A model generated the notes under the pieces. It saw only the letters and a list, made by a program, of their open reading frames with translations, searched no databases and was not told where the DNA came from. The position numbers and the translations under genes were made by a program. From Dechloromonas denitrificans (GTDB lineage Bacteria > Pseudomonadota > Gammaproteobacteria > Burkholderiales > Rhodocyclaceae): a DNA stretch of 64,000 nucleotides. The stretch spans positions 2,170,001 to 2,234,000 of the forward strand of contig NZ_CP075185.1 of assembly GCF_020510685.1 (NCBI RefSeq). Reading direction: 5' to 3'. Below are positions 33,619-41,977 of this stretch, in pieces; the first letter of the stretch is position 1, and the number at the start of each line of letters is the position of its first letter.

Positions 33619-36600
33619 TTATACCTTCTCGATGTTGACCAGGAAGGCCTTGAATTCCGGGCACTGCGTATTGCACTCGCCCACGGCCGGCGTCAGGACA
33701 TTGGTCAGGAAACCTTTCTTCGCGACGCTCTCCCATCCCCAGTGCACCGGAATGCCGATGTGGTGCACCGTCTGCTGGTTGACCGTCAGCGCCTTGATGC
33801 GCTTGGTCACCACTGCCTTGGCCTTGATGAAGCCACGCTTGGAGCTGACCTTGACCATGTCGCCTTGCTGGATGCCTTTTTCCTTGGCCAGACCTTCGTT
33901 GATTTCGACGAATTGCTCGGGCTGGGCAATGGCGTTCAGGCGCACCTGCTTGGTCCAGAACTGGAAGTGCTCGGTCAGGCGGTAAGTGGTGCCGACATAG
34001 GGGAATTCCTTGTGGGTGCCAAGGCGTTCCTTGTCGCCCTTGAAAATGCGCACGGCCGGGCTGGTAATCTGGTTCGGATGCAGCGGATTGGTCCCGAGCG
34101 GCGACTCCATCGGTTCGTAATGTTCCGGGAAAGGGCCATCGGTCATCTTGTCGACCGAGAAAAGCCGTCCCAAGCCTTCCGGTGTCATGATGAAAGGGTC
34201 CATGCCACTGTCCGGTGCCGCGTCGGCCTTGAAGTCGGGCACGTCGGATCCGCCCCAGCGCTCGCCATTCCAGCCGATCAGCTTGCGTTTTGGATCCCAG
34301 GGCTTGCCGGACGGGTCGCAGGATGCCCGGTTATAGAGGATGCGGCGGTTGGCCGGCCAAGCAAAAGCCCAGTTCGGCGTATTGCCCAGTCCGCTATCCG
34401 TATTGTCGCGGCGCGCCATCATGTTGCCGGCCTGAGTCCAGCTGCCGGCATAGATCCAGGTGGCGCACAGCGTGCTGCCGTCGTCCCGCAAGACCGCGAA
34501 GTTGGGTAGCTGCTCGCCTTTTTTGACCAGTACCTTGGTCGGGTCCTTCGGGTCGAGCAGATCAGCCAGGGCGCGGCCGTTCATTTCCTTCGCCAGTTCG
34601 GTCGGATCGGGCGACAACGGATCCTTGTACGGCCAGGAAAGATTGAGGATCGGTTCGGCAACGTTGCCGCCGTCCTTTTGATACATGTCGCGCAACGTAA
34701 TGAACAACTCGGCGAGAATTTCCGGGTCGGCCTTAGCTTCGCCCGGCGCTTCCGCACCCTTGAAGTGCCACTGCATCCAGCGCGCCGAACTGACCGTCGA
34801 GCCGTCCTCCTCGGCGAAACAGGTCGAAGGCAGCCGGAAAACTTCGGTCTGGATCTTCGATGAATCAACGTTGTTCGACTCGCCGTGGTTTTGCCAGAAG
34901 CTCGCCGTTTCGGTTGCAATGGGATCGATCACCACCAGGTACTTCAGTTTGGAGAAAGCCTCGATGACCCGGTTGGCGTCCGGAAACGAACCGATGGGAT
35001 TGAAACCCTGAACGATCAGGCCGTTCATTTTTCCCTGCTGCATCTGCTCGGTCACGTACAGCGTGTCGTAAAGCTTGTCCCACTTGGGTAGCCAGTCGTA
35101 ACCCCAGTTGTTCTCCTTGGTCGCCTTGTCGCCCCAGAACCATTTCAGCAGGCTGACGAAGAATTTCGGTGTGTTCGACCAGAAATTCAGTTGATTTTCG
35201 CGCAGGGCCTTGGGCGTAACCTTGGTGACGTAGTCGTTAAAGGTCGGATGGTTGGTTTCGTTCGGCAGGGGAATGTAACCGGGCAAGGCAGTGGACAGCA
35301 GGCCAAGGTCCGAGAGTCCCTGAACGTTGGCGTGGCCGCGCAAGGCGTTGACGCCGCCGCCCGGCATGCCGATGTTGCCCAGCAGCAGCTGAATCATGGC
35401 CATGGTGCGGATGTTTTGGGCGCCGACCGTATGTTCCGTCCAGCCCAGCGCATAGAGCACAGTCCCGACCTTGTTGGGGGCCGAAGTCTCGCCGAGCAGT
35501 TCGCAAACCTTGAGGAAGCCTTCTTTCGGGCTGCCCGTCAGATTGGTCACCACATCCGGCGTGTAGCGGGCATAGTGCGCCTTCAGCAGGTTCCAGACGC
35601 AGCGCGGGTGCTCCAGCGTCGGGTCGGTCTTGATGTTGCCCTTGGCATCCAGTTCGTAGTTCCAGCTCGTCCGGTCGTAACGCCCTTTTTCCTTGTCGAA
35701 GCCGGAAAAAAGTCCGTCTTCAAAGCCGTAACCTTCGCCGATGATGGCGCTGGCGTTGGTGTAGGCCTTGACGTATTCCCATTGAATCTTGTCGTTGGCG
35801 ATCAGCCAGTTGATCACGCCGCCGAGGAAAGCAATATCGGACCCGGAGCGGATCGGCACGTAATGGTCGGCGACGGCTGCCGTGCGATTGAAGCGCGGAT
35901 CGACGACGGCCAGCTTGGCACCGCGCTGTTTCATCGCCTCGATGGTCCAGCGGAAACCCACCGGATGGGCTTCGGCGGCATTGCCGCCCATCACCAGAAC
36001 AAAATCGGCGTTCCTGATATCGACCCAGCTGTTGGTCATCGCCCCGCGGCCAAATGACGAAGCCAGCGCGGTTACCGTTGGGGCGTGACAGATGCGGGCC
36101 TGGGTGTCGGTGGCGACGATGCCCAGCGAGCGAATGATCTTCTGGGTCAGGATGCCGGTCTCGTTCGATGCGGCGGAGCAGGTCAACATGCCGGTGGTTG
36201 GCCAGCGGTTAACCGGCACGCCATCGGCATTTTTGGCGACGATGTTGGCGTCGCGGTCGGCCTTCATGTGTTTGGCGATACGCTGGATGGCCTCGTGCCA
36301 GTCGATGCGCTTCCATTCGGTGCTGCCGGCTTCGCGGACTTCCGGGAATTTCAGGCGATTCGGGCTGTGGATGAAGTCGAGCAGGCCGGAGCCCTTGGGG
36401 CAGAGCGCGCCGCGGCTGACCGGATGATCGGGGTCGCCCTCGATATGGATGATCTCCGCTTTGGCGTTCTTGCTGCCGGAACCGAGGCTGTACATCAGCA
36501 GGCCGCAGCCGACCGAGCAGTAGGTGCAGATGTTGCGGATTTCCCGGGCGCGGGCCAGTTTGTATTGGCGTACTTCAGCCTGTGCTGCGGTTGGCGCAAT

Positions 36601-36705
36601 GCCCATTACCGCAAGGCTGGAGGTTCCTAATCCCGCTGCCGAGATTTTGAAGAACTGCCGCCGGCTGATCTTCACCCCTGATGCGGGGTTTTCCTTGCTT
36701 TCCAT
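33619..36705 (-). CDS. fdoG: Formate dehydrogenase catalytic alpha subunit (Mo-bisPGD), cysteine form
   Basis: A 1028-residue molybdoenzyme with a twin-arginine signal (SRRQFFKIS) so it works in the periplasm. The N-terminal [4Fe-4S] ligands are C60, C63, C67 and C102. The metal ligand is C206 in RICHAPT, where E. coli FdnG and FdoG have selenocysteine; no in-frame TGA is present, so this enzyme does not need selenium. It oxidises formate and passes electrons to FdoH and FdoI. Confidence 0.95.
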   Translation of the reverse strand: MESKENPASGVKISRRQFFKISAAGLGTSSLAVMGIAPTAAQAEVRQYKLARAREIRNICTYCSVGCGLLMYSLGSGSKNAKAEIIHIEGDPDHPVSRGALCPKGSGLLDFIHSPNRLKFPEVREAGSTEWKRIDWHEAIQRIAKHMKADRDANIVAKNADGVPVNRWPTTGMLTCSAASNETGILTQKIIRSLGIVATDTQARICHAPTVTALASSFGRGAMTNSWVDIRNADFVLVMGGNAAEAHPVGFRWTIEAMKQRGAKLAVVDPRFNRTAAVADHYVPIRSGSDIAFLGGVINWLIANDKIQWEYVKAYTNASAIIGEGYGFEDGLFSGFDKEKGRYDRTSWNYELDAKGNIKTDPTLEHPRCVWNLLKAHYARYTPDVVTNLTGSPKEGFLKVCELLGETSAPNKVGTVLYALGWTEHTVGAQNIRTMAMIQLLLGNIGMPGGGVNALRGHANVQGLSDLGLLSTALPGYIPLPNETNHPTFNDYVTKVTPKALRENQLNFWSNTPKFFVSLLKWFWGDKATKENNWGYDWLPKWDKLYDTLYVTEQMQQGKMNGLIVQGFNPIGSFPDANRVIEAFSKLKYLVVIDPIATETASFWQNHGESNNVDSSKIQTEVFRLPSTCFAEEDGSTVSSARWMQWHFKGAEAPGEAKADPEILAELFITLRDMYQKDGGNVAEPILNLSWPYKDPLSPDPTELAKEMNGRALADLLDPKDPTKVLVKKGEQLPNFAVLRDDGSTLCATWIYAGSWTQAGNMMARRDNTDSGLGNTPNWAFAWPANRRILYNRASCDPSGKPWDPKRKLIGWNGERWGGSDVPDFKADAAPDSGMDPFIMTPEGLGRLFSVDKMTDGPFPEHYEPMESPLGTNPLHPNQITSPAVRIFKGDKERLGTHKEFPYVGTTYRLTEHFQFWTKQVRLNAIAQPEQFVEINEGLAKEKGIQQGDMVKVSSKRGFIKAKAVVTKRIKALTVNQQTVHHIGIPVHWGWESVAKKGFLTNVLTPAVGECNTQCPEFKAFLVNIEKV

Positions 36706-37103
36706 GAAAGTCTCCAGATTGATCTTCGAGAACGGAACTTTTTATGGCCGCCGCGATCAATGTCAGGAGCACTTGGGGCGCTGATCATCAATCCGGCCTT
36801 CATTACCTTCTGAAAATCGGTGGGGCCGATCGACAGAGGCAGTTCCGGCTTTGATAACCAATTAAAATGCGCCACTTTTAGGGAAGCTTGCTTAATAGGA
36901 CCTATCAAAGCACGCAGGAATAAGCACGAATTGCACCAGGTTTGCTTTGGCGATGAATCAAGCAGTTAATGACGGGGGCCGTTATCGACTGCGACAAAGT
37001 GACCGTCGGCGGGACACTTTGTCCCGGTCGCTTGCCTATCTTGGGTTGCGCAACGCTTTCCCATCGCCCCTTGAATGGCCGACAGTCGGCTCAGGGGTCG
37101 GCA
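36706..37103. other. Intergenic region between fdoG and the ArsR gene
   Basis: About 400 bases with no gene I can support. It holds ATAAGCA at 36920-36926 (reverse copy of the recurring element) and a long dyad at 36991-37031. The fdoG promoter must lie here, on the minus strand. Confidence 0.5.
36991..37031. promoter_or_regulatory. Long imperfect dyad upstream of fdoG
   Basis: GCGACAAAGTGACC (36991-37004) and the GGGACACTTTGTCCC region to GGTCGC (37011-37031) form a nested inverted repeat with ACAAAGTG and CACTTTGT arms. It sits between fdoG and the ArsR gene and could be an operator or a hairpin. Confidence 0.35.
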
Positions 37104-37460
37104 TCAGGCGCAATAAATGCCCTGCAGCATGCCGATGATTTCGCCCAGGCGCTGGTCGCCGATCGAGTAATAGACGCGGTTGGCCTCCTTGCGCGAGGTC
37201 AGCAGGTGCTGGTCGTGCAGCAGGGACAGATGTTGGGAGACATTAGGCTGGGTTGTGCCGATGGCCTGGCAAATCTCGTTAACCGTAAGTTCCCGATCGC
37301 CGAGCAGGCAGACCATCGCCAGACGCAGCGGGTGGGCAACGGCCTTGATCCGACTGGCGATCAGCTCGATTTCCTTGTCGCTCCAGTGTTCGACCATGCT
37401 TTTCCATTCAGGCGAGGCGACGGCTACGGGCGAAGCCGAAAGGGGAACTGATTTGTCCAT
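37104..37460 (-). CDS. ArsR-family regulator, probable persulfide/redox sensor (BigR/SqrR-like)
   Basis: A 118-residue winged-helix repressor. The start at 37458-37460 (MDKSVPLS) has AGGA 9 bases upstream. The metal-binding ELCVC box of ArsR is absent. Instead cysteines C51 (RLAMVCLLGD) and C117 (second last residue, GIYCA) fall where BigR and SqrR carry the two cysteines that form a tetrasulfide bridge with persulfide. A third cysteine, C64, is in the recognition region. It lies just downstream of fdoG in reverse reading order, so its target may be the formate dehydrogenase or another sulfur unit. Confidence 0.75.
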   Translation of the reverse strand: MDKSVPLSASPVAVASPEWKSMVEHWSDKEIELIASRIKAVAHPLRLAMVCLLGDRELTVNEICQAIGTTQPNVSQHLSLLHDQHLLTSRKEANRVYYSIGDQRLGEIIGMLQGIYCA

Positions 37461-37556
37461 CGCAAGCATTCCTGACGAAAAGATCGATGCGCGCAGTCTA
37501 GGCATCTGTTTAAAAAGCAAAAAGACCGAATTGCTCGATACTTATCGCTATTCGAT

Positions 37557-38078
37557 CTATAGGCCTTTGCTTGCCCGAAGCTGTTCGAACAGCCGAAATC
37601 CTTCCGGCCAGGGGCCATGCCCGGAGTCGACATTGATATGGCCGGCCTGCCCGATGTTCAGATAGCCGCTGCCCCACAGTCCGGCCCAGTATTCCGCGGC
37701 GCTGGCCTTGACCCACGGGTCGTTGCTGCTGGCGACGACGAGGCTGGGGAATTGCAGTTTTTCTTCAAGGAGCGCAGTCGGCTCGCCGAAGCGCTGCGGA
37801 TCAGCCGGGGCGACCAGCAGCGCGCCGAGAATCTGCCCGGGCCGGACGAAGCCGGCCGTCACGCTGGCCAGGCAGCCGAAGCTGTGGGCGACGATCCAGA
37901 CCGCTTCGTCGATGGCGTCGATTTCCTGACGCACGCGGGCGGCCCAGTCGGACAGGCAGGTGGTTTCCCAGTCCGCCTGTTCGACGCGATGGGTATCGGG
38001 CAATTGCGTCTCGAACCAGCTTTGCCAGTGGGTCGGGCCGCTGTTGCGCAAGCCTGGGACGATCAGCGTTTTGGCCAT
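37557..38078 (-). CDS. RBBP9/YdeN-family alpha/beta hydrolase
   Basis: A 173-residue hydrolase with nucleophile in AHSFGCLA (serine near residue 68), and an acid and histidine in SSNDPWV and QAGHINVDSGHGPW. Start at 38076-38078 (MAKTLIVPGLRNSGP), with GGAG 8 bases before it. It begins 3 bases after the PaaK-like gene ends. Serine hydrolase activity is expected, substrate unknown. Confidence 0.85.
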   Translation of the reverse strand: MAKTLIVPGLRNSGPTHWQSWFETQLPDTHRVEQADWETTCLSDWAARVRQEIDAIDEAVWIVAHSFGCLASVTAGFVRPGQILGALLVAPADPQRFGEPTALLEEKLQFPSLVVASSNDPWVKASAAEYWAGLWGSGYLNIGQAGHINVDSGHGPWPEGFRLFEQLRASKGL

Positions 38079-38080
38079 GC

Positions 38081-39427
38081 TTAGCTCCACACGTGCTGGC
38101 GTCTATCCTCGACCCGCTTGGCCTTGTGCGTGGCGCGGGGCAGGGTGTCGGGCGGCAGGATGACGATTTGTGCCGTGACGCCGGTAATCGACTTGAGATG
38201 GCCGGCAAAACGGGCGGCCAGTTCGGCATCGCGCGCGGTGTCGGTGGCGGCCCGTTCGATTTCCACGGTCAGCCGGTCGAGATGGTTTTCGCGCTCGATG
38301 ATCAGCCGGTATTCGCCGGTCAGGTCATGGTCCTTGCGGGCGATCGCTTCGACATCGCTGGGGAAGATATTGACGCCCTTGATGATCAGCATATCGTCGA
38401 GCCGGCCATGCGTACCGAGCATGCGCTGCGAGGTCCGGCCGCAGCCGCACGGCTCGCTGGTGAACGAGACGATGTCGCCGGTGCGGAAGCGGATCATCGG
38501 TCGGGCGCTCTTCTTCAGCGTGGTCAGCACCAATTCGCCGCGCTCGCCTTCGGCGACCGGTTCCCGGGTCTCCGGGTCGAGGACTTCGACCAGGATATGG
38601 TCTTCCGCCCAGTGCAGACCGTGCTGCTCTTCGCACATGCCGGCGCAGGAGCCGAAGATGTCCGACAGGCCGTAGTAATCGTAGACCTTGGCGCCCCATA
38701 GCGCCTCGATGCGCTGGCGGGTTTCGGGGATCGAGCCGCCCGGTTCGCCAGCGACGAAAATGCGTTTGATGGCGAGATCCTTTTTCGGATCGATGTTTTC
38801 CTTGATCGCCGTTTCGCCGAGATACCAGGCATAGGACGGCGTCGTCCAGATGGCGGTGGCCTGAAACTGTTGAGCGATGGCCAGCAGGCGCTCGGAGGGC
38901 ACGGTACCGGCGTGGATGGACAGCGCGCCGAGCTTCTGGGCGCCGAGCACGCAGGGGCCGCCGACGAACAGCGAGAAATTCAGCGAATGGCAGTAGCGGT
39001 CGTCCGGACGCAGACCGGAAGACCAGAACTGGCGGGCCTCGTAGTCCATCCAGTCGTCGAAATCCTGGGCGGTGAACGGCGAGGCGGTCGGCACGCCGGT
39101 CGAGCCGCTGGAGGCCGAGATGTAGACGATGTCGCGCTCGGGCACGGCGACCAGATCGCCGAACGGCGGCAAGGCTTCCTGGCGCTCGCGCAGTACCTTC
39201 TTTTCGATGAAGGGAAAGCGGCGAATGTCGGCCAGCGATTTGACCTGATCGGGATGCACCCCGGCCGCGTCGAAACTGGCCTTGTAGTAGGGCGAGTTGG
39301 CGTAGGCGTGGTGCAGGTGCTTCTTCAGCAGATCGAGCTTGAGCGCATCCCAGTCGGCCCGCGACTGGGTTTCAAGCTTTTCGTCCCAATAAGGGCGGTC
39401 GACCGTGGTGGTTTGGGTAGTTGCCAT
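38081..39427 (-). CDS. Phenylacetate-CoA ligase-like enzyme (PaaK family)
   Basis: A 448-residue adenylate-forming ligase with SASSGSTGVPT near residue 100, YGLSDIFG, and the C-terminal MLIIKGVNIFPSDVEAIA. It is more classical than the enzyme at 9292-10671. The start at 39425-39427 (MATTQTT) follows AAGGACAG. No other paa genes are near, so an aromatic acid other than phenylacetate, or a housekeeping role, is possible. A TGCTTAT element lies about 75 bases upstream. Confidence 0.88.
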   Translation of the reverse strand: MATTQTTTVDRPYWDEKLETQSRADWDALKLDLLKKHLHHAYANSPYYKASFDAAGVHPDQVKSLADIRRFPFIEKKVLRERQEALPPFGDLVAVPERDIVYISASSGSTGVPTASPFTAQDFDDWMDYEARQFWSSGLRPDDRYCHSLNFSLFVGGPCVLGAQKLGALSIHAGTVPSERLLAIAQQFQATAIWTTPSYAWYLGETAIKENIDPKKDLAIKRIFVAGEPGGSIPETRQRIEALWGAKVYDYYGLSDIFGSCAGMCEEQHGLHWAEDHILVEVLDPETREPVAEGERGELVLTTLKKSARPMIRFRTGDIVSFTSEPCGCGRTSQRMLGTHGRLDDMLIIKGVNIFPSDVEAIARKDHDLTGEYRLIIERENHLDRLTVEIERAATDTARDAELAARFAGHLKSITGVTAQIVILPPDTLPRATHKAKRVEDRRQHVWS

Positions 39428-39501
39428 GAAATGCTGTCCTTCGGTTGTTTTCAGCAATTTTCACGGCAGCGGCGACGGCGGGGAACGACGTTATTGTTAT
39501 G

Positions 39502-39508
39502 TGCTTAT
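39502..39508 (+). promoter_or_regulatory. TGCTTAT element upstream of the PaaK-like gene
   Basis: TGCTTATAGG occurs 75 bases before the PaaK-like start. It shares only the core with the best copies. Confidence 0.25.
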
Positions 39509-39590
39509 AGGATTTGCCGGTGATTGGATCCGATGTTCTGGCTGAGCGATTTGCTTCGCGCCATTCAACCGCTCGCACAGGAGCTTTCAA

Positions 39591-40175
39591 TCAAGGCGGA
39601 AGTTGGCATTCGCTTGGCGAGGCTGTTCTTGCCGTCTCAATCAGCTGCGTAAAAACCTGGCGAGTCGAAGAAATCAGCAGGGGAGAGTGCCCCATGACCT
39701 GCATGACGACGATCAACCCTTCACCGATTACAAAAAGTTGTCCGGCCAGCGATCCGGCATCGGCCAGCTCCGCTTCCTCGCAAATTCGCCCGAGATAAGA
39801 CAGAACGCGTTCCTTGTGGGCGATGGCGGCGAGGTGCGGGGGATCGGTGGGGGCCGAATATTCGGCCGCGGCATTGATGAACATGCATCCGTGAAAGTCG
39901 GCTTCCTTTCCCCACGATTCAAGAAAATCGAGATAGGCCATCGGTCGCTGCGGCCGTGGCGCAGCGTCCACAAACGCCTGCAGGCGTTCCATGAATTGCT
40001 CGTCGCGCAGTTGCAGCACACCGTCGATCAGGCATTCCTTGCTCGGAAAGTGGCGGTACAGCGTGCGTTTGGTGACGCCGGCCTTGCTGCTCAGCTGGTC
40101 GACGCCCGAAGCATGAAAGCCGTTCTGATAAAACTCGGCCAATGCGGCATTGAGGATTTTCTCGGCAGTGTCCAT
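39591..40175 (-). CDS. TetR-family transcriptional regulator
   Basis: A 194-residue TetR protein: MDTAEKILNAALAEFYQ, then the helix-turn-helix SGVDQLSSKAGVTKRTLYRHF, with a C-terminal ligand domain. It is divergent from the HPP gene, and a palindrome (40226-40247) lies in the shared promoter. It probably represses itself and the HPP gene. Confidence 0.88.
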   Translation of the reverse strand: MDTAEKILNAALAEFYQNGFHASGVDQLSSKAGVTKRTLYRHFPSKECLIDGVLQLRDEQFMERLQAFVDAAPRPQRPMAYLDFLESWGKEADFHGCMFINAAAEYSAPTDPPHLAAIAHKERVLSYLGRICEEAELADAGSLAGQLFVIGEGLIVVMQVMGHSPLLISSTRQVFTQLIETARTASPSECQLPP

Positions 40176-40216
40176 CTCGTCATTTCTCCTGAAAACGCAA
40201 CAAGTATACCGATCTG

Positions 40217-40247
40217 TTGACAAACAAGGATACCGATCAGTATCCTT
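40217..40247 (+). promoter_or_regulatory. HPP gene promoter with TetR operator
   Basis: TTGACA (40217-40222) is a good -35 and TATCCT (40241-40246) a weak -10 with 18 bases between. AAGGATAC (40226-40233) and GTATCCTT (40240-40247) form an inverted repeat covering the spacer and -10, ideal for repression. A TACCGATC copy at 40207 may be a second half-site. Confidence 0.55.
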
Positions 40248-40275
40248 GCCTGCGTTTTCATTCAAGGAGTCATTC

Positions 40276-40776
40276 ATGCTTCCCCGTCTTCCGCTCTCGT
40301 CGGGGGCGCCACCGGCGCCGCCGTTACGCTTCACGTCGATTTCGCTGCTCGGCGCTTTTCTTGCCATCGCGCTTACCGCCTGGCTTTCCCAGGTGTCAGG
40401 TGCGGCGTGGCTGATGGCGCCCTTCGGTGCCAGTTGCGTTCTGGCCTTCGGTCTGCCGGATTCGCCGCTCGCCCAGCCGCGCAGCATCATCGGCGGCCAC
40501 CTGGTCACCACCCTGGTCGGTCTTGTCGTCCTGCAATTTATCGGCGATTTCTGGTGGTCCGAGGCCTTGGCTGTCGGGCTGGCGCTGGCCGTCATGCAGC
40601 AGACCCGGACGGTTCACGCGCCGGCGGGGGCCAATCCGCTACTGGTGATGGCGACGCATCCCGGCTTCGGCTTCCTGCTGACGCCGGTTCTTGCAGGTGC
40701 GCTGGTGATTGTCGGCGTCGCCTATGGCATGAACAATCTCCGTGACCGCGGCAGCTATCCGCGCTACTGGATTTAG
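40276..40776 (+). CDS. HPP-family integral membrane protein
   Basis: A 166-residue membrane protein with four predicted helices. The HPP-family pattern is seen as APFGASCVLAFGLPDSPLAQPR and TVHAPAGANPLLV. The start has AAGGAG 6 bases upstream. The family may transport small anions such as nitrite, but this is poorly established. It is controlled by the divergent TetR. Confidence 0.85.
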   Translation: MLPRLPLSSGAPPAPPLRFTSISLLGAFLAIALTAWLSQVSGAAWLMAPFGASCVLAFGLPDSPLAQPRSIIGGHLVTTLVGLVVLQFIGDFWWSEALAVGLALAVMQQTRTVHAPAGANPLLVMATHPGFGFLLTPVLAGALVIVGVAYGMNNLRDRGSYPRYWI

Positions 40777-40786
40777 GCGCCCGAGC

Positions 40787-40817
40787 GCTGTGCAATAACC
40801 ATTGGTTATTGCACAGC
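40787..40817. terminator. Perfect hairpin after the HPP gene
   Basis: GCTGTGCAATAACC (40787-40800) pairs perfectly with GGTTATTGCACAGC (40804-40817) across a 3-base loop. It lies between the HPP gene and the convergent acyl-CoA dehydrogenase-like gene. There is no T-run, so its strength as a terminator is uncertain. Confidence 0.5.
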
Positions 40818-40824
40818 ACTGCGT

Positions 40825-41955
40825 TTAATTTGCGCCGGCCTCCCGCCGCGCAATCTCGCGCCGCAGATGTTTCAGCGACGGCGTCACGATGGCGACGAAA
40901 TAGGCTTCGCGCAGGCGGCGCTGGGCTGCGGCGGTGCGCAGGTAGCCGCGCGCGCCCTGATGCAGCATCGCCGCATTGGCGGCTCGCAGCGACAGTTCGC
41001 CACCGGCCAGGCGGATGCGCAGGACGTCGAGCAGCAGCTCGGGTACCTCGGCCGGCGCGACGCCGGCATCGAGGCGGGCCGCCAGTCGGAAGACCTCGGC
41101 CTCGGCGCCGGCCAGCGCCGCCCGCAGATCGTCGGCCTGGTCGTCCTCGAAGCAGTTGATGTGCTGGTGCGTCCGCTCGGTACTCTCGACCAGCCGGATA
41201 CAGTCGCGGATCAGGCCGATGCCCATGCCGAGCTGCGCCAGGATCATGCCGGGCTGGATGCGCGGCAGGTAGTCGGCGGCCTGCGCCGGTTGGGCGAGGA
41301 CCCGTGCATCGTCGATGCGCACGTTGCGGAACTGGCAGGCCAGCGTGCGGGTACCTTCGAGTGCCGTGAAATGGGCGCCTTCGACCAGTCGGAAACCCGG
41401 CTGGTCGCATTTGACGATGAAGAAAACCAGCCGGCCATCACCATCGACCGGGCAGCCGGTGACGAAGATATGATCGGCGCCAAGGTTGGAGACCCAGGGC
41501 AGGGTGCCGTTGATTTCATACCCCCCATCGACGCGCCGGGCGGTGAGCAGGAAGCGTTCGATCTCGCAGCACGACTTCAGGGTGTTGGACAGGCCGGTGC
41601 CACCTAGTTGGCGACCGCTGGCCAGACCGGGCAGGAATTCGGCCTTGGCCGCGGCGTTGTCGGAAAGCTGGATGTAACGGGCGCAGGCGGTCTGGCACCA
41701 GTGGGTGAAGGCCGTCGACAGGCAGGTCTCGCCGATATTGGCCATCTGCGCGATGGTGTCGGCGATCCCCTTGCCGTTGCCGCCGTATTCGGGCGCAATG
41801 ACGCCGGCAAAGACGCCGAGCTGGCCGGCGGCGCGCAGGAAGGCTTCGGGGTATTCGCCGGCGAGATCGATGGCGGTGACGTGCGGCGCCAGGGCGCGGG
41901 CGATCAGGGCGTCGAGGGTGGCCGATTCAGCCAGACGGGTTTCGACTGCAGTCAT
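40825..41955 (-). CDS. Acyl-CoA dehydrogenase-family flavoprotein
   Basis: A 376-residue member of the acyl-CoA dehydrogenase fold (APEYGGNGKG, then GTGLSNTLK and the flavin-contact segment). Relatives in sulfur-starvation clusters act as FMN-dependent monooxygenases or sulfur-acquisition oxidoreductases (SfnB, DszC group). It is the last gene of an operon with a complete ABC importer, 22 bases after the permease, which favours a role in oxidising the imported compound. I cannot tell dehydrogenase from monooxygenase by eye. Confidence 0.75.
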   Translation of the reverse strand: MTAVETRLAESATLDALIARALAPHVTAIDLAGEYPEAFLRAAGQLGVFAGVIAPEYGGNGKGIADTIAQMANIGETCLSTAFTHWCQTACARYIQLSDNAAAKAEFLPGLASGRQLGGTGLSNTLKSCCEIERFLLTARRVDGGYEINGTLPWVSNLGADHIFVTGCPVDGDGRLVFFIVKCDQPGFRLVEGAHFTALEGTRTLACQFRNVRIDDARVLAQPAQAADYLPRIQPGMILAQLGMGIGLIRDCIRLVESTERTHQHINCFEDDQADDLRAALAGAEAEVFRLAARLDAGVAPAEVPELLLDVLRIRLAGGELSLRAANAAMLHQGARGYLRTAAAQRRLREAYFVAIVTPSLKHLRREIARREAGAN

Positions 41956-41977
41956 GTTTGTTTCCTTGTCAGTTGGC

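Noticed and set aside
32794..34509. 571-codon plus-strand open frame
   Set aside because: Antisense to fdoH and fdoG, which have complete cofactor motifs.
33619..36705. Selenocysteine in the formate dehydrogenase alpha subunit
   Set aside because: The position holds a cysteine codon (C206) and the frame has no internal TGA.
36930..36950. Sigma-54 promoter before fdoG
   Set aside because: A GG-N10-GC match exists on the minus strand, but the surrounding bases fit the TGGCAC/TTGC consensus poorly.
39425..39457. Earlier start for the PaaK-like gene
   Set aside because: The ATG at 39455-39457 is in frame, but only the one at 39427 has a good ribosome site.
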